A stretch of 30,253 nucleotides of DNA, taken from assembly GCA_009391275.1 (NCBI GenBank), contig VEXF01000020.1:1-30253 (forward strand), read 5' to 3'. Below, one piece after another: positions 7,907-16,045 of this stretch (position 1 is its first letter; each line of letters opens with the position of its first letter). Both the position numbers and the translations under genes were made by a program. The DNA comes from SAR202 cluster bacterium AD-804-J14_MRT_500m (GTDB taxonomy: Bacteria; Chloroflexota; Dehalococcoidia; UBA3495; GCA-2712585). The notes below the pieces were generated by a model. That model saw only the letters and a list, made by a program, of their open reading frames with translations, searched no databases and was not told the DNA's origin.

Positions 7907-8605
7907 TTGGAAACACCAGGATGCGCTCTGATAATAACGCCACATCCTGACGATGCGGAAATTGCTTGTGGTGGAACGGTAGCTAATTGGATTGAAAATG
8001 GTGCTAAAGTTCATTATGTTCTATGTAGTGATGGGAGCAAAGGGACAGAGGATTCCAACATGACACCAGAACGTTTACGTGACATTCGATACCAAGAGCA
8101 GATGGATGCGGCATGCGTCTTGGGTGTTGAAAATGTTGTAGCCCTCAACTATCTGGATGGAGAATTGGAAGATACAAAAGAATTCCGAGGCCATATTGTG
8201 AAAGCGATTCGCACATTTCGCCCAGATGTTGTGATCTCTCCTGATCCACATAGACGCTCTTTTTATTTCCATCGGGACCATCGGATAACTGGTTTGGTGA
8301 CTCAGGATGCTGTGTTTCCATATGCCCGGGATAGGCTTCATTTTCCTGAACATGAAGCTGAAGGATTGGCCCCTCATAAAGTCGGCACTATTTTGTTTTA
8401 TGGGGCAGAAGAGCCGGACATGTTCATTGATATTAGCGACACAATGGATCTGAAATTAAAGGCGTTGGAGAAGCACAAATCTCAAATTGGGGATTCTAGG
8501 GGAGATGAATCTACTGATTGGCTGAGGCAATGGTGTAAAGGAATAGGTCAATTGGCAGGATATGATTATGCAGAAAGCTTCAGGAAAGTAGAGTTTAGAA
8601 CGTAA
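7907..8605 (+). CDS. PIG-L/LmbE family deacetylase
   Basis: The 232-residue protein has the LmbE/PIG-L zinc hydrolase pattern: a beta strand leading into ITPHPDDAEIACGGT (zinc ligands His13 and Asp16, general base Asp15), then VHYVLCSDGSKGTED, IRYQEQMDAACVLGVENV, and the late zinc-binding HRDHRITG. Family members remove N-acetyl groups from amino sugars, for example in GlcNAc-phosphatidylinositol, GlcNAc-malate (bacillithiol) or antibiotic precursors. The substrate cannot be read from sequence. The start is TTG 7907, supported by GGAGG at 7894-7898. It is divergent from the GNAT gene; a deacetylase next to an MshD-like acetyltransferase is suggestive of low-molecular-weight thiol or amino-sugar chemistry, but this is speculative. 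Confidence 0.9.
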   Translation: METPGCALIITPHPDDAEIACGGTVANWIENGAKVHYVLCSDGSKGTEDSNMTPERLRDIRYQEQMDAACVLGVENVVALNYLDGELEDTKEFRGHIVKAIRTFRPDVVISPDPHRRSFYFHRDHRITGLVTQDAVFPYARDRLHFPEHEAEGLAPHKVGTILFYGAEEPDMFIDISDTMDLKLKALEKHKSQIGDSRGDESTDWLRQWCKGIGQLAGYDYAESFRKVEFRT

Positions 8606-8932
8606 GTTTAGATCTATTGGATCAGAGTTCTAACTATGATAATTGTTCTGGTCAGATACACAGGGATCTTTTAAACCAATCCTGATGGTGTGGCTAACAT
8701 GACCCTAGAAACGGGAAGGCGTTAGATGATAAATCTCTTGTGGCTACCTGCTTGGATTTGTATTATTGATATACATATCTAAAACTAATAAACCAATTTT
8801 TTAATCTTTAACTCTTAATGAATTCTCACGGTAAGCGGCTGGAAATTTAAGAAACTGATTTTGTATGGGTCTTGATGGGATAACGTGTCGTTAGAGTAGA
8901 GAAAGTCGATTTCGACATCTGGCTAAGGAACG
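8606..8932 (+). other. Intergenic region, 327 bp, no gene seen
   Basis: This AT-rich stretch between the deacetylase and the HAD gene holds no open frame with a ribosome-binding site and no tRNA-like sequence. Two small symmetric elements are present: GATAT-AC-ATATC around 8768-8779, partly overlapping an extended -10-like TGATATACA (8767-8775), and the inverted repeat GTCGA-TT-TCGAC at 8905-8916, 16 bp before the HAD start codon. The latter could be a small operator. Confidence 0.4.
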
Positions 8933-9652
8933 ATGATTAAAGCAGTCTTCTTTGATTTCTACAACACGCTGGTTAGGTTTTGGCCTCCAGTAGAAATGAT
9001 TCAGCTAGCAGTTTGCCGAGAAATTGGGTTGACTGTGACATTGGAAGGCGTACGATCTGGCTATGCGCTGGCAGATGTTTATTTTAATCGCGAGAACGCT
9101 CAAATTGCTTTGGCAGGAAGATCTACAAAAGCAAAGGACGAATTCTTTGCTAATTATGAAACGATAATCTTGGAAGGAGCTGGTATAGAGGTTAGTCCTC
9201 AACTAGCTTCAAACATTTGGAAACTAACCGGACTTATTCCCAAAAGTTTTACTCCATTCGATGATACTTTGGCGGTATTGTTGGAACTTCAAAAATCGGG
9301 GTACTTGTTAGGGTTGTTGTCAAATGTAAACCGTGAATTGGAGCCTCTTTTGCGTGAACTTGGAATACAGCCTTATTTGGATGTTTGCATTACGTCCAAG
9401 GAAGTGGGTGCCCAGAAACCGCATCCCTCTATTTTTTTAGCTGCGCTTGAACGACTTGGTCTTAAGCCATACGAGGCCCTTCACGTAGGAGATCAATATC
9501 AGAGCGATGTTTTGGGAGCTAAAGGGGTTGGGATAACACCCGTGTTGTTAGATAGAGAAGGACGCTACGAAGATATAACCGACTGCGCTAGAGTTACTGG
9601 CCTCCATCAGGTGAAAATGGTCTTGGAATCTCTAATACCCCGTAATAGTTAG
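8933..9652 (+). CDS. HAD-superfamily hydrolase (haloacid dehalogenase/YjjG-like)
   Basis: The 239-residue protein shows the HAD motifs in order: motif I FFDFYNTLV (nucleophile Asp8), a helical cap domain, motif II LLSNVN, motif III Lys in GAQKPHPSIF, and motif IV HVGDQYQSDVLGAKGVG. In motif I the second Asp typical of phosphatases is Tyr10, the pattern known from 2-haloacid dehalogenases and some related HADs of unknown substrate. A phosphatase role is therefore less certain than for ordinary HAD-IA proteins. AAGGA just upstream supports ATG 8933. The gene is followed by a weak hairpin and converges on mfd. Confidence 0.85.
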   Translation: MIKAVFFDFYNTLVRFWPPVEMIQLAVCREIGLTVTLEGVRSGYALADVYFNRENAQIALAGRSTKAKDEFFANYETIILEGAGIEVSPQLASNIWKLTGLIPKSFTPFDDTLAVLLELQKSGYLLGLLSNVNRELEPLLRELGIQPYLDVCITSKEVGAQKPHPSIFLAALERLGLKPYEALHVGDQYQSDVLGAKGVGITPVLLDREGRYEDITDCARVTGLHQVKMVLESLIPRNS

Positions 9653-9676
9653 ATCCGTCGGGCCTAAAAACAGTTT

Positions 9677-9699
9677 AATTATGCTTGGGATAATTTTTT
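9677..9699 (+). terminator. Weak candidate Rho-independent terminator after the HAD gene
   Basis: AATTAT (9677-9682) and ATAATT (9690-9695) can pair around a GCTTGGG loop, and the right arm runs into a T tract ending at 9699. The position between convergent genes fits a terminator, but the stem is AT-only and therefore weak. Confidence 0.35.
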
Positions 9700-9742
9700 G
9701 CAGGATAGCTGTTCGGTTTTGTGGTGATACGGTTGGTTTAAG

Positions 9743-12700
9743 TTACCTTTGACTTGGCAGGGGCAAGGTCTCTTGGAATTGCTTCAGTTTCTGAAGTATG
9801 TCTTGCAGTGTAGATGTCCAATTTGTTCCGATGTGAGCTTGGTTTAATCGGATTTGTTGGTGTCCAACCGTAGCACTATCGCCTAATGCTTTGTGTATTA
9901 CCGTGCTAGCCCCTCCAACTGGACCTTTCAATGTTAGTATGATCATCCCATTTGAAGCCGTTATAGATTTCACAAATGCATGATCTGCAGTGATCTTTGA
10001 CGAAACTATATAAAAGAGATTCTCTACTGTTTCTGGCAATGGACCAAACCTATCTCGCAACTCATTGCGAAGATCGTCCACTTGTTCCTGGGTGCGCAGT
10101 GATGTCAGCCGCTGATATACAGCTAATCTGGTGGGGAGATGGGAAACATAGTCCTGTGGAATGTATGCGGACAGCGGCAAATCTATTCGAACTTCGGCTG
10201 ATGGATTTAAACTGGTTTCGTCGGCGTCGCCTTGTTCTACTCGTAGCTCGGTTATCGCTTGGTTAAGTAACCGGGTGTACAATTCGAAACCAATAGCGTG
10301 TATATATCCGCTTTGTTCTGCTCCCAAAATATTCCCTGCTCCACGGATCTCTAAATCCCTCATTGCTATTCGATATCCAGATCCTAGTTCTGATGCTTCT
10401 AATATAGCTCTTAAACGTTTCCCGGCTTCGTCAGTCATATGTTGGCGCTTGGGTGCCAATAAATAGCAATAGGCTCCAGTTCTACTGCGTCCAACACGGC
10501 CTCTAAGTTGGTAGAGTTGTGCTAGTCCAAAGCGATCGGCACGATCTATGATCAAAGTGTTAGCGTTGGGTATGTCCAGGCCAGATTCAATTATGGTAGT
10601 ACAGACTAAAACGTCGACCTCTCCGTTGTTGAATGCCAGCATCTGAGTTTCTAGGTCTTCTTCACCCATTCTCCCGTGGGCCACGGATACTCGGGCTTCA
10701 GGGATCAGGGATCTCAAGTGTTCGGCTACCCGCTGAATGGATCTTATCCGATTGTGAAGAAAAAACACCTGACCATCTCGTTCTAACTCACGTAAAATTG
10801 CTTCTTTGATAATTTCGTCGCTATATTCTCCGACGTAGGTTTTGATAGGGAATCTCTCTTCCGGAGGGCTTTCCATAGTGCTCATATCACGTATCCCTGA
10901 CAATGCCATATATAAGGTACGTGGTATTGGGGTGGCGCTTAATGTCAGGAAGTCTACCTCTCTCCGTAAACGTTTAAGGGATTCTTTATGGTTGACTCCG
11001 AACCGTTGTTCCTCGTCTACTAAAACTAAACCTAGGTCTTTAAATTGCACATCCTTTTGCACCAATCTGTGGGTTCCAATCACGATGTCCACCGCGCCTC
11101 TTTTTAGGCCATCCACGATATCTTTCTGCTCTTTTTTACTCCGGAATCGACTTAATACCTCTATCGTCACAGGGTACGGACTTAACCTGGCAGTGAAAGT
11201 AGCATAGTGTTGTTGGGCTAATATCGTTGTAGGCACAAGCATGGCTACCTGACGACCATCGTTAACGGATTTGAATGCCGCGCGCAACGCAACTTCTGTT
11301 TTGCCGTAGCCGACGTCACCGCAAACCAATCTATCCATTGGTCGGACAAGCTCCATATCATTTTTGACCTCATCTATGGTTCGAGTTTGATCTTCCGTCT
11401 CTTCGAAAGGGAAAGCATCTTCCATCTCTTGTTGCCAGACGGTATCCGAAGCGAATGAGTGACCCTTTGCGACCTGACGTTTTGCATATAGATCCAACAT
11501 ATCCTTTGCCATCTCTTGAGTGGACTCTTTGACCCGTTGCTTGGCACGGCTCCATTCGAAGCTGTCTAGGCGTGTCAGTTTGGGAGGGCGGTCACTGGAC
11601 CCAACGTAGGGAGATATTCGATCTAATTGATCCGTAGGGATGTAAATACGATCTTTTTCAGCGTACTCCAATACCAGATATTCGCGATCGTCACCGCTAG
11701 CATCTAGGCTAGTTGTGCCGGAAAACCTAGCTATTCCATGGTCTTCGTGTACCACATAAGATCCTATATTTAGCTGAGAAAGGACTGGGGTTCGTCTGGC
11801 GCGTTTTAGTGAAGACGTTCGCCGTTCTTTGATAATTCCGAAGGTTTCTAGATCGGTATATAGGAAATGATGATTATCTGTAGTGGTTACTTGCCATCCT
11901 TGCTCTAGATATCCTGAGATTATACGTACGTCTCCTTGTCTAGGCAGATCATATATATCGGTTATTATCGTTGCTCCAATGTCAGCCTCCTGCAATATTT
12001 CGGCTATCCGTTTACTGTGACGGGATACCACTGTTACGGATCCCCCACTTCGCTGAGTATCCCGCACAGTTGATGTGAATTCATTTAGATTGCCATAAAA
12101 AGATGGTGGTGTTTCGAATCCTAGAGCTTTGTTCATCCCATCCCATGCCTTGATGGCAACCTGCGGATGAATTTTGCAACGTTCCTTAAACTCCGACCAA
12201 TTGAAATATGAGGAAGGAAAATTTGCAGGGAGTTCTCCTTGTGATAGCCTAGCGTTTTGGATTTCTTGGATGCGTTGTTCAATTAAGCCAGACTCAATTT
12301 CTAATGCTATTTCGTCCTCTAATACCACAGGAGTTCGCTGGGGCATATAGTCCAACAACGAAGTGTGATTGATAAATCCATTGTAGAAGGCTGCATCTGC
12401 TAGCTGATTTCCGGAGAAGAGCATTGTGAGGTCGTCTTCTATTTTAGCTCGCATATCGGAGGTGCAATTTGAAAAGTTTAGGTCGGAGATCGGGGTTGTA
12501 GCTGATTCTTGTGTTTCTATGGACGGTAAGATCTCTTGTGCCGGTACAATTTTGGTCATATCGGTTTTCTGTACAGAGCGTTGTGACAAAGGATCAAACA
12601 GGTTAAGTGTCTCAATCTCGTCTCCAGCCATGTCAAGACGGACTGGTAGATCTTCGTTGGGAGAGAAGATATCTAATATGCCGCCTCTGAGACTAAAAGT

Positions 12701-13225
12701 GCCTGGTATATCTACCGACGATTCACGCCTATATCCTATATTGACCAGATGTGCCATGAGTTTTCTTAAATGTATTGTTTGACCGGTAGACAATGAGAAC
12801 GATATTTTTCTGAATAATTCCATAGATAGCGTTTTACAGAGGACTGCGCCTACAGATGCAACTATGATGGATGGTGTGGTAGTAGGTATATTTGCTAAAG
12901 ACTCCAGAACTCGTAAACGTTCGGAATTAGTGGCGTGGTCAGCCGATAGAAATTCGTAAGAAAGAACCTCGGGCTCCGGGAAGAAAAGAGGTTGATATTC
13001 CGACTCAAAATAAATGCAAAGTTGATCGTAAATACGTCGGGCGGCTTCTGGACGAGGGCTAACGACCAATATTGGTCTGCGCACTGACTGCCAAAGCGAC
13101 GAGAGCAGAAGAGGTTTTTCGGCCGGGCCTGTAACCATTTCTGCGCGGCCTGCGCGCAAATCTCGTACGATATTGAGATAGCCCGGCAATTGTCGGACCA
13201 GCGAAGACAGCCCTCTAAGAGACAT
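9743..13225 (-). CDS. mfd: Transcription-repair coupling factor
   Basis: The 1160-residue protein removes RNA polymerase stalled at DNA lesions and recruits UvrA. Its architecture is complete: a UvrB-like N-terminal module (about 1-340); the CarD-like RNA-polymerase-interacting domain from about residue 486 (IGSYVVHEDHGIARFSGT); RecG-like helicase motor with Walker A GDVGYGKTE at about 636, DEEQRFGV at about 736, SATPIPRTLYMALSGIRDMS and QLRGRVGRSRTGAYCYLL at about 905; and a C-terminal TRCF domain (about 1010-1110, including LPTRLAVYQRL). Length is typical. ATG 13225 has only a weak GAAAG upstream. It appears to be transcribed alone, from a candidate promoter that overlaps a perfect palindrome (see 13298-13335). 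Confidence 0.97.
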   Translation of the reverse strand: MSLRGLSSLVRQLPGYLNIVRDLRAGRAEMVTGPAEKPLLLSSLWQSVRRPILVVSPRPEAARRIYDQLCIYFESEYQPLFFPEPEVLSYEFLSADHATNSERLRVLESLANIPTTTPSIIVASVGAVLCKTLSMELFRKISFSLSTGQTIHLRKLMAHLVNIGYRRESSVDIPGTFSLRGGILDIFSPNEDLPVRLDMAGDEIETLNLFDPLSQRSVQKTDMTKIVPAQEILPSIETQESATTPISDLNFSNCTSDMRAKIEDDLTMLFSGNQLADAAFYNGFINHTSLLDYMPQRTPVVLEDEIALEIESGLIEQRIQEIQNARLSQGELPANFPSSYFNWSEFKERCKIHPQVAIKAWDGMNKALGFETPPSFYGNLNEFTSTVRDTQRSGGSVTVVSRHSKRIAEILQEADIGATIITDIYDLPRQGDVRIISGYLEQGWQVTTTDNHHFLYTDLETFGIIKERRTSSLKRARRTPVLSQLNIGSYVVHEDHGIARFSGTTSLDASGDDREYLVLEYAEKDRIYIPTDQLDRISPYVGSSDRPPKLTRLDSFEWSRAKQRVKESTQEMAKDMLDLYAKRQVAKGHSFASDTVWQQEMEDAFPFEETEDQTRTIDEVKNDMELVRPMDRLVCGDVGYGKTEVALRAAFKSVNDGRQVAMLVPTTILAQQHYATFTARLSPYPVTIEVLSRFRSKKEQKDIVDGLKRGAVDIVIGTHRLVQKDVQFKDLGLVLVDEEQRFGVNHKESLKRLRREVDFLTLSATPIPRTLYMALSGIRDMSTMESPPEERFPIKTYVGEYSDEIIKEAILRELERDGQVFFLHNRIRSIQRVAEHLRSLIPEARVSVAHGRMGEEDLETQMLAFNNGEVDVLVCTTIIESGLDIPNANTLIIDRADRFGLAQLYQLRGRVGRSRTGAYCYLLAPKRQHMTDEAGKRLRAILEASELGSGYRIAMRDLEIRGAGNILGAEQSGYIHAIGFELYTRLLNQAITELRVEQGDADETSLNPSAEVRIDLPLSAYIPQDYVSHLPTRLAVYQRLTSLRTQEQVDDLRNELRDRFGPLPETVENLFYIVSSKITADHAFVKSITASNGMIILTLKGPVGGASTVIHKALGDSATVGHQQIRLNQAHIGTNWTSTLQDILQKLKQFQETLPLPSQR

Positions 13226-13292
13226 ATAAAATGCGTCTTTCTATAGACCAGGTGCGAGCCGAGATTCTCAGTTGGAGAGTTGCCGCGGCTAC

Positions 13293-13322
13293 ATTCTACT
13301 GACCATTACGTTTACATGTAAA
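13293..13322 (-). promoter_or_regulatory. Candidate mfd promoter inside the palindrome
   Basis: On the minus strand TTTACA (13317-13322) and TAGAAT (13293-13298) are separated by 18 bp; each hexamer matches five of six consensus bases. The -35 and the spacer lie wholly inside the perfect palindrome at 13298-13335, and the -10 directly adjoins it. Predicted transcription would start near 13286 and give a leader of about 60 nt before the mfd ATG. Confidence 0.5.
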
Positions 13323-13335
13323 CGTAATGGTCAGT
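13298..13335. repeat. Perfect 38-bp palindrome, probable operator
   Basis: The left arm is ACTGACCATTACGTTTACA (13298-13316) and the right arm (13317-13335) is its exact reverse complement, with no spacer. The symmetry breaks immediately outside. The centre TTTACATGTAAA resembles the two-fold symmetric sites of helix-turn-helix dimers, but I cannot assign a regulator. As RNA it could form a hairpin of up to 17 bp with a CATG loop, but there is no T tract, and it lies upstream of both flanking genes, so a terminator is unlikely. No second copy was noticed in the window. Confidence 0.9.
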
Positions 13336-13451
13336 TGCTGGTGCGCCAGACACTTGCTTAAGGGTTATATGCGGTGACCTATAAAGTTTAGACTATAGTA
13401 TGAAGGAGTCTTGTGATAGCAGATGTGTGATTTCTGTCTGAGAAGGACCAC

Positions 13452-13460
13452 TGCTATAAT
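13452..13460 (+). promoter_or_regulatory. Extended -10 promoter for proB
   Basis: TGCTATAAT is a perfect match to the extended -10 consensus TGnTATAAT. It lies 85 bp before the GTG start of proB; no good -35 is present at normal spacing, which such promoters do not need. Transcription would begin around 13467, at the edge of the tandem repeat in the leader. Confidence 0.6.
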
Positions 13461-13468
13461 CGAATCTT

Positions 13469-13490
13469 CTGCGGCTCTACTGCGGCTCTA
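13469..13490 (+). repeat. Tandem 11-bp repeat in the proB leader
   Basis: CTGCGGCTCTA occurs twice head to tail (13469-13479 and 13480-13490) and is followed by CCGCG. The second GCGG (13482-13485) can pair with CCGC (13491-13494) around a CTCTA loop; the first GCGG (13471-13474) can pair with the same CCGC, so two alternative hairpins are possible in the 5' leader. TCTACTGC recurs at 13505-13512. Confidence 0.7.
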
Positions 13491-13544
13491 CCGCGATAAC
13501 CAAGTCTACTGCAGGAGAAACGGAAATCTTAAGGAACAGATATA

Positions 13545-14348
13545 GTGGACGTTAAATCTGATTCGAGCTATAAGCGAATTGTAGTGAAAGCTGGGACCGG
13601 CGTCCTAACTGGAGGTGGCGACAAGTTACATCTTCGCACCTTGGTTGGACTAGTGGAGCAGATGGCAGCAATACACCTCGATGGATGCGAAGTATTGTTG
13701 GTGTCGTCAGGTGCAATTGCCGCCGGACGGAGACCGCTCGGCGAACATGACGAGCTAACAGAGGTGCCCTTTCGCCAGGTTTTAGCTGCGGTGGGACAGA
13801 CCTATTTGATGAACACGTATAGTTCTCTTTTTGATTGGTGGAATATTACAATTGCCCAGGAATTGCTTTCTCGCCATGATCTTTCGGACATCCAACATTC
13901 TACAAACGTGCATAACACGTTGCGATCTTTGATTGAACGGAGAGTAGTGCCCATAATTAATGAGAACGATGTGGTGGCAGTGGAGGAGATAGGTGAAATT
14001 TTTGGCGACAACGATATCTTGTCTGCCCTGGTCGCCCGTCTTATAGGAGCAGATCTGCTAATTCTTCTTACAGATACGGAAGGGCTTATGACCGCAGATC
14101 CTTGGTCGAATCCTGATGCCGTGAGAGTTTCTAGAGTTGATAAGATAGATAGCGATATTGAAGCGTTAGTTGGAGATGATGTGAAACCTTGGTCTCGAGG
14201 AGGGATGCGCACTAAAATAGAAGCTGCTAGATTGGCCACAAATGCTGGTATTGCAGTGGTTATGTGTGACGGTAAACGAGCTGGGGTGGTATCTTCGGTC
14301 TATAGTGGTGAGGATGTAGGAACCATATTCTATCCGGCGGTAACTTAA
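13545..14348 (+). CDS. proB: Glutamate 5-kinase (short form without PUA domain)
   Basis: ProB phosphorylates glutamate in the first step of proline synthesis. The 267-residue product is an amino-acid-kinase fold: RIVVKAGTGVLTGGGDKLH at the start, VLLVSSGAIAAGRRPLG, INENDVVAVEEIGEIFGDND, LLILLTDTEGLMTADP and SRGGMRTKIEAARLATNAGI. It ends there, without the C-terminal PUA domain of about 100 residues found in E. coli ProB; single-domain ProBs are known in several phyla. The start is GTG 13545, supported by AAGGAA at 13531-13536. proA follows on the same strand after an unusually long 364-bp gap. Confidence 0.95.
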   Translation: MDVKSDSSYKRIVVKAGTGVLTGGGDKLHLRTLVGLVEQMAAIHLDGCEVLLVSSGAIAAGRRPLGEHDELTEVPFRQVLAAVGQTYLMNTYSSLFDWWNITIAQELLSRHDLSDIQHSTNVHNTLRSLIERRVVPIINENDVVAVEEIGEIFGDNDILSALVARLIGADLLILLTDTEGLMTADPWSNPDAVRVSRVDKIDSDIEALVGDDVKPWSRGGMRTKIEAARLATNAGIAVVMCDGKRAGVVSSVYSGEDVGTIFYPAVT

Positions 14349-14712
14349 CCCTTGTTGTGTAGCTGAACTCAAATTCTTAGTTAGTTTGTGTTTAATCCAT
14401 CTTCTCGGAGATTAACTGGCATGGCGGGTGACATAGTTTATAGGAGTCAATTCCTACATTAACGAATTTCGAAATCTTGATTAGAATTTGAATGGGAGAG
14501 CCAAATTAACTTGTTTAAAATATTCCGCTTGTTTACTAGAAATCGGAAGGTACTATAACTGCATACATGCCATTAAGATTTCGACGGTAAGTGGAATTTT
14601 AACTCGATCTTTGAGAATCTGATGGGTCATTTGAAAAAGGGTGGAATTCGGAGACATAATCGCGCCATAATTGGCAACATAAATACATTTTCAGGGATAG
14701 GTATCGGTTAGG
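14349..14712 (+). other. Intergenic region between proB and proA, 364 bp
   Basis: No open frame with a plausible start, tRNA-like sequence or terminator was found. A possible promoter for proA is TTTACT (14532-14537), 16 bp, TATAAC (14554-14559). The gap is long for two genes that are usually adjacent or overlapping, and could hold a regulatory RNA or decayed sequence, but I see no decisive signal. Confidence 0.4.
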
Positions 14713-15987
14713 ATGTCAGCTAAAACAAAGAACCTCCAGACCCAGGGTAAGTTAGCCCGGAAAGCATCTCGTGTATTAGCCCGGTTGTCGGCAGATCGTA
14801 AAAATATCGCTCTGAACCATATAGCAACCTCGATACTTGACAGGCAAAATGACATTTTGGGTGCCAACCAACTTGATATAAACATTGGAAAATCAAACGG
14901 GTTATCCGATGAATTGATGGACCGGCTTTTTTTGTCGGTCGGGCGTCTTCAGGCTATATCTGACGGCGTGAATGCGATCTCTGCAATGCCGGATCCCATC
15001 GGTGAGATGTATGACATGGAAACTCGTCCAAATGGAATGATAGTTGGGAAGAAGCGAGTACCGCTGGGAGTTATAGGTGCTATATATGAAAGCAGGCCGA
15101 ACGTTACCGTTGATATTGCCGCCTTATGTCTGAAATCTGGGAACGCATCTCTTTTACGCGGCGGAAGTGAGGCAATCAACACAAATAGAGTGCTGGCTTC
15201 GCTTATAAGGGACGCTCTCGAAGAATCTGGTGTGCCTAAAGACGGTGTGCAATTTGTAGACGATCCACAACGTAATCTTGTTGACTCTATCCTTAGAATG
15301 GATGCATATATTGATTTACTAGTTCCTCGGGGTGGTGCTGATTTTATTAGATTTGTATCTCAAAATGCTACAATGCCAGTTCTAGCTGGTGGCGTTGGGG
15401 TGTGCCATACCTATATAGACAAGGCGGCGGATGTGGATATGGCAGTTCGAATCTCATCCAACGCAAAAATTAAACGGCCGACGGTCTGCAACGCTTTAGA
15501 TACATTGTTGGTTCATTCAAAAGTAGCTTCACAGTTTCTACCTGTACTGGTTCCGACATGGGCTGCTGCTGGAGTAGAGATGCGTTGCGATATGCGTTCC
15601 CTATCTATTTTAGAGCTTACAGGATATCCTCGGATAACTGCTGCTCATAGCGATGATTTTGGGAAGGAGTTTTTATCCCTAATTGCAGCTATAAAAATTG
15701 TGGATTCTCTAGATGAGGCAGTAAAACATATTGAAACTTATGGTTCCGGTCATTCCGAGGCAATAGTTACCCAGGAATACAGCACAGCGATGAGTTTTCT
15801 TAGCCAGATTGATGCTGCAGCTGTATATGTGAACGCCAGTACATATTTTACGGATGGTGCACAGTTTGGTCTTGGAGCAGAAATGGGAATAAGTACGCAA
15901 AAATTTCATGCTCGAGGTCCCATAGGTCTGAAGGAAGCCACTTCATATAAATGGATCATATTTGGAGATGGTCATATAAGAGAATAG
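14713..15987 (+). CDS. proA: Gamma-glutamyl phosphate reductase
   Basis: ProA reduces glutamyl 5-phosphate with NADPH to glutamate 5-semialdehyde, the second step of proline synthesis. The 424-residue aldehyde-dehydrogenase-fold enzyme shows GMIVGKKRVPLGVIGAIYES, RPNVTVDIAALCLKSGNAS, LLRGGSEAINTN, DLLVPRGGADFIRFV, and the catalytic-cysteine segment KRPTVCNALDTLLVH. The C-terminal part (SGHSEAIVTQ, VYVNASTYFTDGAQFGLGAE, ARGPIGLKEATSYKW) is also complete. Length is normal. The start ATG 14713 has a short TTAGG immediately upstream, and the preceding gap may carry its own promoter. recR follows after 58 bp. Confidence 0.97.
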   Translation: MSAKTKNLQTQGKLARKASRVLARLSADRKNIALNHIATSILDRQNDILGANQLDINIGKSNGLSDELMDRLFLSVGRLQAISDGVNAISAMPDPIGEMYDMETRPNGMIVGKKRVPLGVIGAIYESRPNVTVDIAALCLKSGNASLLRGGSEAINTNRVLASLIRDALEESGVPKDGVQFVDDPQRNLVDSILRMDAYIDLLVPRGGADFIRFVSQNATMPVLAGGVGVCHTYIDKAADVDMAVRISSNAKIKRPTVCNALDTLLVHSKVASQFLPVLVPTWAAAGVEMRCDMRSLSILELTGYPRITAAHSDDFGKEFLSLIAAIKIVDSLDEAVKHIETYGSGHSEAIVTQEYSTAMSFLSQIDAAAVYVNASTYFTDGAQFGLGAEMGISTQKFHARGPIGLKEATSYKWIIFGDGHIRE

Positions 15988-16045
15988 GAACTGATGTGAA
16001 TAAAAATATGATAAAAACAGAAATCTGGTGGGCGATTAGCGTTTA

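Larger units (their letters stand above)
13226..13544. other. Divergent mfd/proB intergenic region, 319 bp
   Basis: No gene is seen. It holds a 38-bp perfect palindrome, a candidate mfd promoter (minus strand), an extended -10 promoter for proB (plus strand), and a tandem 11-bp repeat in the proB leader; each is listed separately. Confidence 0.7.

Noticed and set aside
13298..13335. Reading the long palindrome as a Rho-independent terminator
   Set aside because: No T tract follows on either strand, and it lies upstream of both divergent genes, where nothing needs terminating.
13802..14239. 145-codon minus-strand frame opposite proB
   Set aside because: It is a shadow of proB with no motif or start signal.
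14349..14712. tRNA or small-RNA gene in the proB-proA gap
   Set aside because: No T-arm-like GTTCRANTC sequence, cloverleaf or strong hairpin with T tract was found.
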